NCBI RefSeq assembly: GCF_014644435.1
Contig: NZ_BMKR01000029.1
Coordinates: forward strand, 1 to 64,000
Origin: Paenibacillus albidus
GTDB taxonomy: Bacteria > Bacillota > Bacilli > Paenibacillales > Paenibacillaceae
DNA length: 64,000 bases
Direction: 5' to 3'
The notes under the pieces are model-generated. The model made no database searches. It was not told the DNA's origin and saw only the letters and a list, made by a program, of their open reading frames with translations. The translations under genes and the position numbers were made by a program. This document shows, one piece after another, positions 36,685-46,141 of this stretch. Numbering within the stretch: the stretch's first letter is position 1; each line of letters starts with the position of its first letter.

Positions 36685-37020
36685 TACACCGATTATTAAA
36701 GTAATGACCGAACCAAGGTTGCTCAAAAAGGGAAATGGAAAGAAAACAAACAAATTACCACTTATGCCATTAATATCCATATAAGTAAGTTGAATTAAGT
36801 GAATTCTCGCCGCAATAAAAATGAGGAACTTTTGAAGATCGGGGCTGTCGAATTTTATTATGTGGCCTGGAAGGAGATTTGAGGGTTCCGGGCTCTCTTC
36901 GCATCGGACATTAACAAATGGCTGAAAGAAGTCAGTTATCTGGAGTCGCTGGAACATCTACTTCATTGGACAGCCCGCAGTCGTCACTTATAGCTGTTTC
37001 CAATTTAGAGTCATTAACAT
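36685..37020. other. Degraded DNA without an intact gene
   Basis: A + strand open stretch near 36890-36990 reads ALFASDINKWLKEVSYLES and stops. It could be the end of a lost gene, but I do not recognise it. The 97-residue minus-strand open frame here has no ribosome site and a composition unlike a protein. Confidence 0.5.
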
Positions 37021-37033
37021 AATAATTTATGAA

Positions 37034-37063
37034 AAAGGCAACCAGTTAGGGTTGCCTTTAATT
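37034..37063 (+). terminator. Rho-independent terminator
   Basis: 10-bp perfect stem AAAGGCAACC / GGTTGCCTTT with a 6-nt loop, followed by AATTTT. It has no intact gene before it. Confidence 0.75.
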
Positions 37064-37153
37064 TTACAATGGTCCCTTTGAATGTAACAAAAAAAATTCT
37101 AGACTGATAATGTTAGTTTCTTCAATTTATTCGAATTCACCGACCAGCCCTTC

Positions 37154-38038
37154 TTAAGAACGAAGCATTTTATTAACGTGTGGTTGTTGCAACCAATCTT
37201 TCAGCGTGGTCAGTTGGAGATCAGGGACAATCACGCGATCCTTAATGTCATAATAGTTCAGGGAATCGATATTGGTTCCAATCCAACGGTAGAAGCCCGC
37301 AACACCAGATGCTTGTTTTTCTCCCATCAGCGGCGTGAGAGATGCTTCGAAGTCATCGTAGTTCAGAGACTGGAATGTGACATCTTGTCCCAGCGCTTGT
37401 GTAAAGCGATCCCCCAGTTCTGCACCAGTCAGTGCTTCCGGCCCTGGAGCCAGTATCGTTTGACCTGCCAGCTCAGGATGACTTAATGCATAATAATGAT
37501 ATAGCGCCGCGTCATCGGAGTTGATCCAAGGAATAGATTTATCCGCTGGCACAGGGTAGAACAGCATCCCATTGTTGATAAGCCCTGGAATCAAGAAGTT
37601 CTCCATGTAAAGTGTTGGTTTTACCAAGATGGTCGGAATGCCGCTTTGTTGTACATATTCGATCATTTCGCGCTTTACATCCAATGTTTTGGTATCGGTA
37701 GGCTGTTCTGGCAAGAAGCCATTCGAATTTACGACGATCAATTTCACGTTTGCTTGCTTTGCGGCTTCAACAGCATGGGTGATGTGTAGTTTGATCAACG
37801 CTGTGTCATATTCAATTGGCATATTCAAGAAAATTTTATCAACACCAGTGTTAACTTCTTTCAAGGTCTCTAATATAGACAAGTCGCCAACATAAGCATC
37901 GATGCCTTGTTCTTTCAGAACTGCTGCGTTTTTCTCCTGACGTGTAATTGAACGAACAGTTACCCCTTTAGAAGCTAACAATCTTGCTACTGCTCCACCT
38001 TGTACCCCTGATGCTCCATAAACCAAAATGGATTCCAT
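37154..38038 (-). CDS. NmrA-like NAD(P)-binding protein
   Basis: 294-residue atypical short-chain dehydrogenase. The N-terminal dinucleotide motif is VYGASGVQGGAVARLLASKG. The active-site Tyr-x3-Lys is not evident, as in NmrA/HSCARG proteins that sense the NADP state or act as quinone reductases. A mid-protein region has LIVVNSNGFLPEQP and PTILVKPTLYMENFL. Start with AAGGAG upstream at 38045-38055. Divergent from the HxlR regulator at 38183, a common pairing in Firmicutes, so probably controlled by it. Confidence 0.88.
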   Translation of the reverse strand: MESILVYGASGVQGGAVARLLASKGVTVRSITRQEKNAAVLKEQGIDAYVGDLSILETLKEVNTGVDKIFLNMPIEYDTALIKLHITHAVEAAKQANVKLIVVNSNGFLPEQPTDTKTLDVKREMIEYVQQSGIPTILVKPTLYMENFLIPGLINNGMLFYPVPADKSIPWINSDDAALYHYYALSHPELAGQTILAPGPEALTGAELGDRFTQALGQDVTFQSLNYDDFEASLTPLMGEKQASGVAGFYRWIGTNIDSLNYYDIKDRVIVPDLQLTTLKDWLQQPHVNKMLRS

Positions 38039-38182
38039 ATATCCAACAACTCCTTAAAGTATATTTCATTGGTTCAGTATCGAACTAAATGTTATATTTA
38101 TAATAAACAACCAACAAACTTTATGTAAGTACGCACATTAAGGATATCTGGTATCTCTCGTGATACTATTGGAGGAAAACTT

Positions 38183-38506
38183 ATGGAGACAAAACCATTG
38201 GGAAATTGTAGCCCATGTCCAGTCGAATTTACAGCCAATATCATTGGCGGAAAATGGAAAATTTTGATTTTATATCATCTTATTAATAATGACATGATCC
38301 GGTTTAATCAACTACAGAAAAAGCTTTCTTCAGTAACACATCGTACATTGACGCGTCAGTTGCGTGAATTGGAAGAGGATGGTGTGGTCAATCGAGTTAC
38401 TTTTGCTGAAGTGCCACCCCGTGTAGAATACTCGTTGACGGATAAAGGGAAAAGTCTCACCCCCATGTTATTACAAATGCGAGATTGGGGACTTCAACAT
38501 ATGTGA
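38183..38506 (+). CDS. HxlR-family transcriptional regulator
   Basis: 107-residue winged-helix protein. CPVEFTANIIGGKWKILILYHL is the canonical HxlR opening, with Cys residues at 10 and 13 (CSPCPVEF) near the sensing position of thiol- and aldehyde-responsive members. The recognition region is FNQLQKKLSSVTHRTLTRQLRELEEDGVV. It probably represses or activates the divergent NmrA-like gene. Start after TTGGAGGAAAA. Confidence 0.93.
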   Translation: METKPLGNCSPCPVEFTANIIGGKWKILILYHLINNDMIRFNQLQKKLSSVTHRTLTRQLRELEEDGVVNRVTFAEVPPRVEYSLTDKGKSLTPMLLQMRDWGLQHM

Positions 38507-38630
38507 CGGCAATAAAAAAACATTAAAAACCAGTCGCGTTTGGCAGTAAAATTGTTGTACTTCTCCAGCATTCTAGAGCTGAACTTTGGAGAAATTGCGA
38601 CTTCCCGAAAAGTGTCGATGGTGATTAAAA

Positions 38631-39299
38631 TCATGAGGACTTAGTAGATTTTCGTTCGATCAGTTCAAATTCCAATACATGAACTTCCGATACATGCTGA
38701 CCCAGCATATCCAGAATGATATAAACGGCGTTTTCTGCCTGTTTGTTTGCAGGATAGTGGATAGTTGTCAGATCAAGAAGATGAGCCAGATCGGTGTTGT
38801 CGAATCCCAATATGCCGATGTCATCCGGAGCGGAGAAACCCGCACGCCGAAGTTCGGTAAGGAGTCCAGCTGCCACATTGTCGTTTGAACAAGCGATGGC
38901 ATCTGGTCTGTTCGTCTGTTTCATCCACCATCTCGCAATCTCTTCTCCATCAAAAATGGTAAGTTTATCGTGAAAATCCGGAATTTCATCAGCTTTCAAC
39001 TGATACTTGAACGCAAAATCGTTAAAGGCTCTAATCCGTTCAGGTGTGTCTAATCCCTTTGAAGAAAATACGTTCGCGATCCTGCGATATCCTTTGGTAT
39101 AGAGGTACTCAAGCCCCAGCATATAACCCTGATATTGGTCCATGAAGACGGAGGGAATCATATCGCTTACAAGCCGCTGCCAAGTTACAATAGGACCGTA
39201 TTTGGCATAGGATTCGATGACGTCCCATTCGTTGGTTCGAAAGAGACAAACTAAGGCATCCAACTGCTTGCTGCGCAGCATTTCAAGCGCAACGAGTAG
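38631..39299 (-). pseudogene. N-terminally truncated LacI-family regulator
   Basis: The frame of about 220 residues is a paralogue of the regulator at 107-1075: QLDALVCLFRTNEWDVIESY against QLDAIVCLIRSNEWDVIESY, and IGILGFDNTDLAHLLDLTTI against LGIMGFDNTEVAHLLDITTI. The helix-turn-helix and the first third are missing. Upstream sequence changes abruptly near 39300 into a + strand OppD tail. The protein could not bind DNA. Confidence 0.88.
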
Positions 39300-40228
39300 C
39301 AGAAGGCCTGGCCGACTCGTACAAATGGCTTGGATTACCCATCATCCGTATACCCAAGCTTTGCTGAAAGCTTGTTCCCGAATCCTTCGCAAGCAGAGTG
39401 TGGGTCTACAAGAAACGAAAATTTGGGGGTATCAGATTGTGGAACCTTTACTGGTCGCTGAAAATCTGGTCAAAACATACCGACATGGCAAGGGTGTTGT
39501 TCATGCAGTCCGACATGTCTCCTTCACCATACAGAAGGGAGAATACCTGGGCCTCGTTGGCGAGAGCGGAAGTGACAAAAGCTCACTTGCTCGTCTGCTG
39601 CTGGTGCTGGAAAAGCCGGATCATGGCGATATACGGATGCAAGGGACTTCACTTGTACAGGCAAAAAAGAGCTTGCTCAGAAGTATGAGGCAGCACATTC
39701 AGGTTGTATTTCAGGACAGTAATGCCTCACTGAATATCGATTGCCTGTCTGGCGTTCTGTGCTGGAACCGTTGGACAATTTCCCGGAAGTTAAACCCGTC
39801 TTTCTTGTAGATATAAGGCATGCCAGACGTGAAACCGCAGCAGGGCTGCTGGATATGGTGGATCTCGGCCCGGAACATCTGGATCGTTACCCCAATGAAC
39901 TGAGTGGGGGACAACGTCAGCGGATTGCGATTGCAAGAGGCATTAGTCTTCAGCCACGGCTGCTCATCTGTGATGAACCCACTTCCAGCTTAGACGTAAC
40001 AGTACAAGCCCATATTCTCCAACTGTTAAAACAACTGCAGACCGATCTGGAGATGTCATTTTTGTTCATTTCCCATGATATTGCTTCGTTCATCAGATGA
40101 GCAATCGAATAACCGTCATGAAGGATGGAGTCATCGTAGATCAGTTTGCTAGTGAGTTAATCAGTGACCCTGAACGACATGAATATACACAGTGCCTGTT
40201 GTCAGCTGCATATGTTCTGGAGCAATAG
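39300..40228 (+). pseudogene. Oligopeptide ABC transporter ATPase remnants (OppD tail plus broken OppF)
   Basis: 39345-39420 reads HHPYTQALLKA, the conserved tail of OppD/DppD. From GTG 39439 an OppF-like ATPase begins: ENLVKTYRHGKGVVHAVRHV, Walker A altered to GESGSDKSSLAR (Asp for Gly). After a frameshift near 39740 come the signature LSGGQRQRIAIARG and Walker B LLICDEPTSSLD. A second frameshift near 40095 leads to MKDGVIVDQF and the end at 40228. Three lesions make it non-functional. Confidence 0.88.
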
Positions 40229-40263
40229 TTGTGTTTATATATGCTGTGATGAAAGAGGTTCTC

Positions 40264-41111
40264 ATGAAAAACGGTGTTTGGTTAGCTCTGTTCTCATCAT
40301 TGGTATTCAGCGTGATGAACGTTCTTGTAAAAGCGGTTAGTGGGACGATCCCACCAGCCGAGATTGCATTCTTCCGGGGGCTGACCGGAACCATTCTGAT
40401 CCTTGTGTTGATGCGTTCAAGACAGATTTCTTTTTCCAGAAAAGGAATTCCCATGCTGGCATTAAGAGGCGTGCTGGGCGGATTGTATATGCTGGCCTAT
40501 TTCTTCACCTTATCCAAGATTCCATTGACAGATGCGAGTATACTCGGACAGATGTCTCCTGTATTTGTAATTGTGCTGTCCGTTATTTTCCTAAAAGAAG
40601 GCTTTCCCGCAGAACCCTAAGAATACTTCCCTTTATTTTTCTGGGTGCAATATTCCTCATTAAGCCTCATGAGTATACAAGCTATTCAGTCTATGCATTG
40701 GTAGGAATCCCCGCTGCTGTCTTTTCGGCAGCAGCGGGGATTCCCATTCGATATTTAAGTAAAGCGCATCCGTCCTATGAAATTGTATTTTATTTTGTGG
40801 CAACATCTGCACTGGTGTCGATGCCTTTTATGTGGCAACAATTTGTCATTCCTGATCTCATGCAATTGGTGTACCTACTAGCCATTGGTGTAGTTTCGCT
40901 ACTCGGACAAGTGCTTCTGACCCGGGCATTTACGCATGAGAGTGCCATCGTAGTTCAGGTTGTCAGTTATTTAGATCTTGTACTGAATGGATTATTTGGT
41001 TTCATGTTTTGGCGGGAGATTCCAGATATGCTGACACTGATCGGTGGCATCATCATTGTTGTGGGGTGTATCGCTTTATCCAGACAGAGTGGCTCAACCA
41101 AAACTCAATAG
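40264..41111 (+). pseudogene. EamA/DMT-family permease, single frameshift
   Basis: 10-helix drug/metabolite transporter family. The first half (MKNGVWLALFSSLVFSVMNV, FFRGLTGTILILVLM, LKEGFP) runs to a stop at 40620. The second half continues in another frame from about 40612: RILPLFFLGAIFLIKPHEYT, IPAAVFSAAAGIPIRYLSKA, and the last EamA helix ending at 41111. Joined, the protein would be of normal length. One frameshift near 40612 is the only lesion, so a sequencing error is possible. Confidence 0.82.
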
Positions 41112-41129
41112 ACTCTTGCCCATGCCATT

Positions 41130-42008
41130 TCAAGTGAAGGTGTCTGTTCCAATGCCTTCCCTGAAAGGACGAAGTTCATATAGAAGTCTTAAGAATCCAC
41201 CCTGGTTACACCCAAAGTCAAGAACGCTGCTTCCCTCCAGATTCTCTTCCGGTATGAAGCTCAGTACTCTCTTCCAGTGTGGAACATGATCATCCTCCAT
41301 ACCCTGATCCCCTTCTCCAGGGTGATGCCACCACACGTCATATAGCATGTCTTCGTGCAAAATCAGATTTGGCACGCAAATCTATTGAGATTGCGAACCA
41401 GCGCAAGGGAGAACTGCCGCTCGGATTTTATGCTACCGGGCAGCCTGAACAGTTCAAACATCGGTTTGGATGCATTTAGCCTGGCCGTTTTGTATTTGAT
41501 TCCGAATCTGGATGAACATGCGCTAAAGATCAAATCCAGCCTCAAACCTGGTGGTGTCTATTATGCAACCTTTGCAGATTACACGAGCAATCCCAGTTTG
41601 CCGGCAATACGAGAGCGCATTAATGGCAACACGGTTATTCCTATGCAGAATCATACACTTGATACTATATCCCAAACTTTTATGCAGGCGGGATTTCAGG
41701 TGAGTATTCGTCGCATGCTGCCAATAGGTTTTGTCGATTTGTCTCATGGGAAGAAGTGGTATAACCAGGTAGCAGACCAATTGCTATTTGCGTATAACAA
41801 TCCTATTTATTCCGTTTTATGGCTCCAAAGGCTGGAGGAGACAGAACCCAAAAACGGCTTGAGTGAACAGAACGTATTATCGGGGCAGATTCATTGTAAC
41901 TTACCAGCCCGATATGAAAATCAGGCAGATGTACGACTTATTAGACAAACATTATACGTGACATCTGTTGAGGACAAGAACATAGTTCCATTCAAAGTCG
42001 CTAAATAA
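41130..42008. pseudogene. Class I methyltransferase split by a local inversion
   Basis: The N-terminal part lies on the minus strand (41375 down to 41130): PNLILHEDMLYDVWWHHPGEG, then SSVLDFGCNQGGFLRLLYEL and GIGTD. The remainder lies on the + strand from about 41366: DLARKSIEIANQRKGELPLG, then, after a frameshift, FSLAVLYLIPNL, LKPGGVYYATFADYTSNPSL and MQAGFQVSIRRM. The two halves join in family order (GTD then LA..SI.IAN). So about 240-270 bp have been inverted in place. A 9-bp inverted repeat, CTCAATAGA (41104-41112) and TCTATTGAG (41381-41389), flanks the segment. Confidence 0.82.
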
Positions 42009-42045
42009 GCGGCTTTTTGTTTTGTCGGTACAAGAACTTGTATCG
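41972..42045. repeat. GACAAGAAC dispersed repeat, copy D
   Basis: 5' arm GGACAAGAACATAGTTCCA, inner hairpin GTCGCT-AAATA-AGCGGC with TTTTTGTTTT, then CGGTACAAGAACTTGTATCG. It forms the last codons of the decayed methyltransferase frame. Confidence 0.82.
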
Positions 42046-42222
42046 ATTGCTGAACGAAATGGTGTAAACAAAAAAAGGGGGAGCGTAACCCCTCTATTTA
42101 ATATGATCGGCTATATTACCGAAAATGTAGTAACGGGCAAAACAGAAGTTTTTGTAACAGGAGGGCCTAAAACTTATATGTCGTTTCTTCATCCAAAAAA
42201 TGTATATGAAATTTACCCTTAA
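42022..42222 (+). CDS. Small hypothetical open frame, doubtful
   Basis: 66-residue frame beginning inside repeat copy D. The part NKKRGSVTPLFNMIGYITEN and GKTEVFVTGGPKTYMSFLHP has a protein-like composition but I recognise no family. No ribosome site at the start. Possibly the tail of a lost gene. Confidence 0.25.
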   Translation: MSVQELVSIAERNGVNKKRGSVTPLFNMIGYITENVVTGKTEVFVTGGPKTYMSFLHPKNVYEIYP

Positions 42223-42400
42223 TAATTCAGTTAATATCTAATTTATTATACACATCTAGAATATACTTTCAAAAATCATTTAAAATGACCGAAACACTTG
42301 ATTTAATGTATGTAAAAAGAGGCTAAAACTGATAGACTATATATTAAAAGAAAAGATGATAACAAAGTGAAAGTAGCTAATATTAGGAACGCGATAGCAG

Positions 42401-42431
42401 TTGACACTTTCTTAAATCGTCATTTTATTGT
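42401..42431 (+). promoter_or_regulatory. Possible promoter of the MFS gene
   Basis: TTGACA (42401-42406) with TTTATT or TATTGT 17-19 bp further on. The -10 is weak. It lies 28 bp before the transporter start. Confidence 0.4.
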
Positions 42432-42458
42432 ACTGAAAGAAGGAGATTCGATCAACAG

Positions 42459-43649
42459 ATGAAAAAACCAATTAAAGATCAAAAAATGGTAATATTCATA
42501 CTTCTGAGTAACGTTTTCACAGCATTTCTTGGCATTGGTTTAATTGTTCCGGTTATGCCATCTTTTAAAGATGTCATGGAATTATCTGGTAGCACCATGG
42601 GCTATCTAGTTGCAGTTTATGCCGTTTCCCAGTTAATTATTTCGCCTTTTGCTGGTAGATGGGTTGATCGTTTTGGAAGAAAAAAAATGATTATTCTCGG
42701 GTTACTTGTCTTCAGTTTATCAGAGTTGATTTTTGGTTTAGGAACTCATGTTTCAATACTTTATTTATCGAGGATATTGGGCGGAATAAGCGCTGCTTTT
42801 ATTATGCCTGCTGTAACAGCGTACGTGGCTGATATTACTACTAAAGAGGATAGGCCAAAGGCGATGGGATATGTCTCAGCTGCTATTAGCACCGGCTTTA
42901 TTATCGGGCCTGGGATTGGAGGGTTTATTGCCGACTATGGAATTCGGATGCCGTTTTTCTTCGCTGCTATTATATCATTCTTAGCCGCTATTTCCTCCTC
43001 ACTTATATTGAAAGAGTCATTATCGCATGAAGAGCGAGAACAACTTTCATCTAATACAACTAACTTCTTTAAAGACTTAAAAAAATCAATTCAACCAATC
43101 TATTTAATTGCGTTTATTATGGTTTTTGTACTTGCTTTTGGATTATCTGCCTATGAAACGGTATTCAGCTTGTTTTCAGATGAAAAATTTGGCTTCACAC
43201 CCAAGGATATCGCAAGCATTGTTACCATTAGTTCAATTGTAGCTGTAATCATTCAAATTTTATTGTTCGGGAAATTAATAGATAAATTAGGGGAGAAAAG
43301 GATGATTCAGCTTTGCTTAATCATCGCTTCGGTTTTAGCTTTTGTATCTACAGTTATTACTGGCTTTATAGCAGTTTTAATTGTAACTTGTTTTATTTTT
43401 TTGGCGTTTGATTTGTTACGCCCCGCCCTAACTACTTTTTTATCTAAAACTGCTGGTAATCAGCAGGGTTTCGTGGCAGGCATGAACTCCACTTACACTA
43501 GCTTAGGGAATTTTTTTGGTCCAGCATTGGGTGGTATTCTGTTTGATTTTAACATTCATTATCCTTATCTTTTTGCAGGAATAGTTTTGATAATTGGCTT
43601 AGGTCTTACAATATTATGGAAAGAAAAATCAAACGAAGTCTCACTCTAA
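42459..43649 (+). CDS. MFS multidrug-efflux-type transporter
   Basis: 396 residues, 12 predicted membrane helices, in the 12-TMS drug:H+ antiporter group (NorA/Bmr-like). Motif A of the loop 2-3 is GRWVDRFGRKKMI. Motif C in helix 5 is GFIIGPGIGGFIA. The N-terminus is GIGLIVPVMPSFK. A proton-driven exporter of small hydrophobic compounds; substrate unknown. Start after AAGGAGATTCG. Its codon use is AT-rich compared with the GH65 region. Confidence 0.92.
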   Translation: MKKPIKDQKMVIFILLSNVFTAFLGIGLIVPVMPSFKDVMELSGSTMGYLVAVYAVSQLIISPFAGRWVDRFGRKKMIILGLLVFSLSELIFGLGTHVSILYLSRILGGISAAFIMPAVTAYVADITTKEDRPKAMGYVSAAISTGFIIGPGIGGFIADYGIRMPFFFAAIISFLAAISSSLILKESLSHEEREQLSSNTTNFFKDLKKSIQPIYLIAFIMVFVLAFGLSAYETVFSLFSDEKFGFTPKDIASIVTISSIVAVIIQILLFGKLIDKLGEKRMIQLCLIIASVLAFVSTVITGFIAVLIVTCFIFLAFDLLRPALTTFLSKTAGNQQGFVAGMNSTYTSLGNFFGPALGGILFDFNIHYPYLFAGIVLIIGLGLTILWKEKSNEVSL

Positions 43650-43743
43650 AATTACTTTTTTTAAAAGTTATCACAAAACTAATTCATTATAAAGTAAACT
43701 AAGGGCAGACAAGTAGGCAGACGGCAGCATTTTAAGTATTGTT

Positions 43744-43813
43744 GGGCAAGAATATGGTCCCATTAAAGTCGCTATTATAGCGGCTTCTTTGTTTTACCAC
43801 TACAAGTTCTTTG
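43744..43813. repeat. GACAAGAAC dispersed repeat, copy E
   Basis: 5' arm GGGCAAGAATATGGTCCC, hairpin GTCGCTATTATAGCGGC with TTCTTTGTTTT, then a degraded 3' arm ACTACAAGTTCTTTG. Confidence 0.78.
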
Positions 43814-43836
43814 GCTGCCGATGGAAATCCTGCTTA

Positions 43837-43962
43837 ATCAACGCTGTCATCAGAAATGGTGCGATCTACATGCCGCTGCGCGCCATTGTCGAAACGTTCG
43901 ATCTAGAAGCGAATTGGGACCGCATGAACAAGAATGTAAATGTCAGATTGAAACAAAAGTAA
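43837..43962 (+). pseudogene. Copper-amine-oxidase-like domain remnant
   Basis: 42-codon frame reading NGAIYMPLRAIVETFDLEAN then WDRMNKNVNVRLKQK and stop. This matches the end of the Cu_amine_oxidN1 repeat (VPLRAVVEALGA.V.WD) common in Paenibacillus surface proteins. The rest of the gene is gone. It begins directly after repeat copy E. Confidence 0.68.
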
Positions 43963-44101
43963 GCGCCAAATAGCCGACCTTTAAGGTATTAGTGAAACCT
44001 TCTTCCAAGATGGGCCACTATACAATCCAACGTATGCTTTCTTCAGGCACAACAGGCTTGGTTTCATCTGAACGGGCAGGATAGAGCAATAGCGACAGGA
44101 C

Positions 44102-44692
44102 CTATCCCAGTAGTTCTTTGGCTCCGTTCATCATTAAGGGCATAGTCTGTTTAACGAATGATTCCGCACTTAATGGATGCCCCTCGTTGTTCCAGACGTA
44201 AGCAGCACCATACATCCCCCAACTTAACATGATAGAAGCTGTATTTATTAAGAAGTGCGCGTTTGGACTCGATAGCATCTTGTCTTTGTCTATAAAGGAA
44301 AGAAGTATCGTTTGAATTTTTTCCTTTATTTGAATTTCGAATACAGATCCAAGCGATGTATACCTTCTTTTACACATAGTGCTTAGACCCTTGTGAAAAT
44401 CGCACACACCCAGAAAAATACTCTGAATTGTTTCTTCATTTAATTCTTCGTGACCATTTATTCTACGATTTATGATTGTCATAAATGATTCCATTAGTTT
44501 GGCCTCAAGAATTTCGAATTTATCTACAAAGTGCGCATAAAAAGTCGCTCTGTTAACAGTAGCCCGCTCTGCAATATCCCTAACGGCTATCGATTCAAAG
44601 TCTTTTTCTTGAATTAATGAAGCAAAAGCGTCTTGAAGGAGTCGCCGTGTACGTATCACACGAGGATCAGCTTCATTCTTTTTAATTGTCAT
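44102..44692 (-). CDS. TetR-family transcriptional regulator
   Basis: 196 residues. The helix-turn-helix DFESIAVRDIAERATVNRATFYAHFVDKFEILEA is typical TetR (TetR_N with a C-terminal TetR_C-like dimer region). I start at ATG 44692 with AGGGGAG about 10 nt upstream; the frame stays open 39 codons further but without a ribosome site. Divergent from the nitroreductase at 44883, with a palindrome (44803-44816) between them, so it probably represses it. Confidence 0.92.
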   Translation of the reverse strand: MTIKKNEADPRVIRTRRLLQDAFASLIQEKDFESIAVRDIAERATVNRATFYAHFVDKFEILEAKLMESFMTIINRRINGHEELNEETIQSIFLGVCDFHKGLSTMCKRRYTSLGSVFEIQIKEKIQTILLSFIDKDKMLSSPNAHFLINTASIMLSWGMYGAAYVWNNEGHPLSAESFVKQTMPLMMNGAKELLG

Positions 44693-44802
44693 CGTTAAGA
44701 TCTCCCCTAATAAAACGACATTATAGAAATGATGTTGTCTATCCAACGGTTTATGGTTATTGATGATTGCGTACCATTCGGTTGGTATTATAACATATAA
44801 AT

Positions 44803-44816
44803 ACAACAAGTGTTGT
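44803..44816. promoter_or_regulatory. Candidate TetR operator
   Basis: ACAACA-AG-TGTTGT inverted repeat in the divergent region, with a minus-strand TATAAT at 44786-44791 close by. A half site GTTGTA recurs at 44830-44835. Confidence 0.5.
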
Positions 44817-44882
44817 TCAAACTACTAATGTTGTATTGAAACAAAAAGCAGAATGCTGCTTTTCCAAAAGGAGGAGAGAACC

Positions 44883-45545
44883 ATGCCGGTTTCACAGCCA
44901 TCACTAACGATGGAGCACCAACTTTTTTTTGATGTTATTGGAGAACGCCGGTCGGTTCGTAGCTATGATCCCGAGATCAAGATTTCGCGGGAGGAATTGA
45001 CCGACATATTGCGGCAAGCCACGCTGGCTCCTTCAGCCGCTAACCTGCAGCCGTGGCGTTTTCTCGTTATCGACTCGCCGGAGCTGAAGCAGAAGCTGCA
45101 TCCGATCGCATTCAATCAACAGCAAGTGGTCGAGGCTTCGGCTGTCATTGCGGTACTCGGAGATTTGGAGTGTTATACATTGGCCGAGAAAATTTACGGA
45201 ATGGCTGTCGAAGCGGGTTACATGCCTGAAGAAACGGCTAAATCGTTCGTGGAACGCTATACCGGAATGTATTCGAGTATGCCGCCCGAGGCCATCCACG
45301 AAAAAGTTTATACCGACGGCGGGCTAGTATCGATGCAACTCATGCTTGTCGCCCGAGCTAAAGGCTACGACACGGTATCGATGGGCGGCTACGACAAACA
45401 AAAGATCATGGAAGCTTTCCGCATATCAGAACGCTACGTTCCGATTATGCTGATCGCCATCGGCAAGGCGGCGAAGCCCGGTCATCCGACGGTGAGGCTG
45501 GCAGTCGATGATGTGGCTTTCTTTAACGAAATGCCTAAGGAATAA
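44883..45545 (+). CDS. Nitroreductase-family protein
   Basis: 220-residue FMN protein of the YdgI/YfhC type. GERRSVRSYDPEIKISREEL and LAPSAANLQPWRFLV are the FMN-binding N-terminal motifs. DTVSMGGYDKQKIMEAF and VPIMLIAIGKAAKPGHPTVR form the C-terminal part. It reduces nitro compounds or quinones with NAD(P)H. Strong ribosome site AGGAGGAG. Probably induced through the divergent TetR. Confidence 0.92.
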   Translation: MPVSQPSLTMEHQLFFDVIGERRSVRSYDPEIKISREELTDILRQATLAPSAANLQPWRFLVIDSPELKQKLHPIAFNQQQVVEASAVIAVLGDLECYTLAEKIYGMAVEAGYMPEETAKSFVERYTGMYSSMPPEAIHEKVYTDGGLVSMQLMLVARAKGYDTVSMGGYDKQKIMEAFRISERYVPIMLIAIGKAAKPGHPTVRLAVDDVAFFNEMPKE

Positions 45546-45550
45546 AAAAA

Positions 45551-45602
45551 TGTAAAAGACCTTGGCGCCCGCATAAACAACGGCGAGCTAAGGTCTTTTA
45601 CA
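45551..45602. terminator. Terminator hairpin
   Basis: 13-bp stem TGTAAAAGACCTT / AAGGTCTTTTACA. The T-rich strand on the right side is part of the stem. The A run on the left would serve the opposite strand. Confidence 0.75.
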
Positions 45603-45699
45603 GGTTCTACGCATCAGATATTAGCAGGATGGTGCTAGATTCGATTTGGCGACAATAACTTGAAATGTGTCTTTTTTGTTCTGTCTACTTAACAGGTTT

Positions 45700-45925
45700 A
45701 TGACCACAAATCGGCCATATCGCCGATAACGTTAGCCACAGCTTTATTATTGGCTTTGAATGCTTCCATTGAGGCTGCATGGGCAGGCTAGCACGGCAAA
45801 GACTTTGCTGTCGTAACCAGAGAAGTAGGAGCACTCGCGGAGCAAGCAGCTGATTCAGCGAAGAAGTCACTACACTAATCGGCAGCATTAATGAAGGAAT
45901 CCTGCATGCGGAGCAATTGTCGAGG
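45700..45925 (+). pseudogene. Methyl-accepting chemotaxis protein remnant
   Basis: Reading ALLLALNASIEAAWAG, stop, HGKDFAVVTREVGALAEQAA then DSAKK. This is the signalling hairpin tip of MCPs (NLLALNASIEAARAGEHGKGFAVVA.EV..LAE). A stop replaces the conserved Glu and a frameshift near 45870 follows (VTTLIGSINEG). Only this fragment is left; it runs directly into repeat copy F. Confidence 0.9.
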
Positions 45926-45997
45926 GACAAGAACATGGTCCCATTGAAGTCGCTATTTTAGCGGTTTTTTTATTTTATCGGTACAAGTTCTTGTCCC
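45924..45997. repeat. GACAAGAAC dispersed repeat, copy F (best preserved)
   Basis: 5' arm GGGACAAGAACATGGTCCC (45924-45942), CATTGAA, inner hairpin GTCGCT-ATTTT-AGCGG(T) with TTTTTTT, then 3' arm GGTACAAGTTCTTGTCCC (45980-45997). The arms are near-complementary, so the RNA would fold as one long stem around a terminator. Confidence 0.88.
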
Positions 45998-46141
45998 GAG
46001 CCAGTTAATGAGAGCCGGCTTGAATATGGGTCAAATACATCAATTGATTGCTAATGTCACATCAGAGATGCCTATGGTTTATGCACGAATGATTCAAAAA
46101 AATGGATAATTACAAACACTCGGTGTAAGGGAAGTGTCAGA

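Noticed and set aside
36664..36957. 97-residue minus-strand open frame
   Set aside because: Phe/Ile-rich composition from AT-rich DNA, no ribosome site, overlaps repeat arms at its end.
41104..41389. A recombinase-driven phase switch
   Set aside because: No invertase gene nearby, inverted repeats of only 9 bp, and a frameshift in the remaining half; treated as a relic instead.
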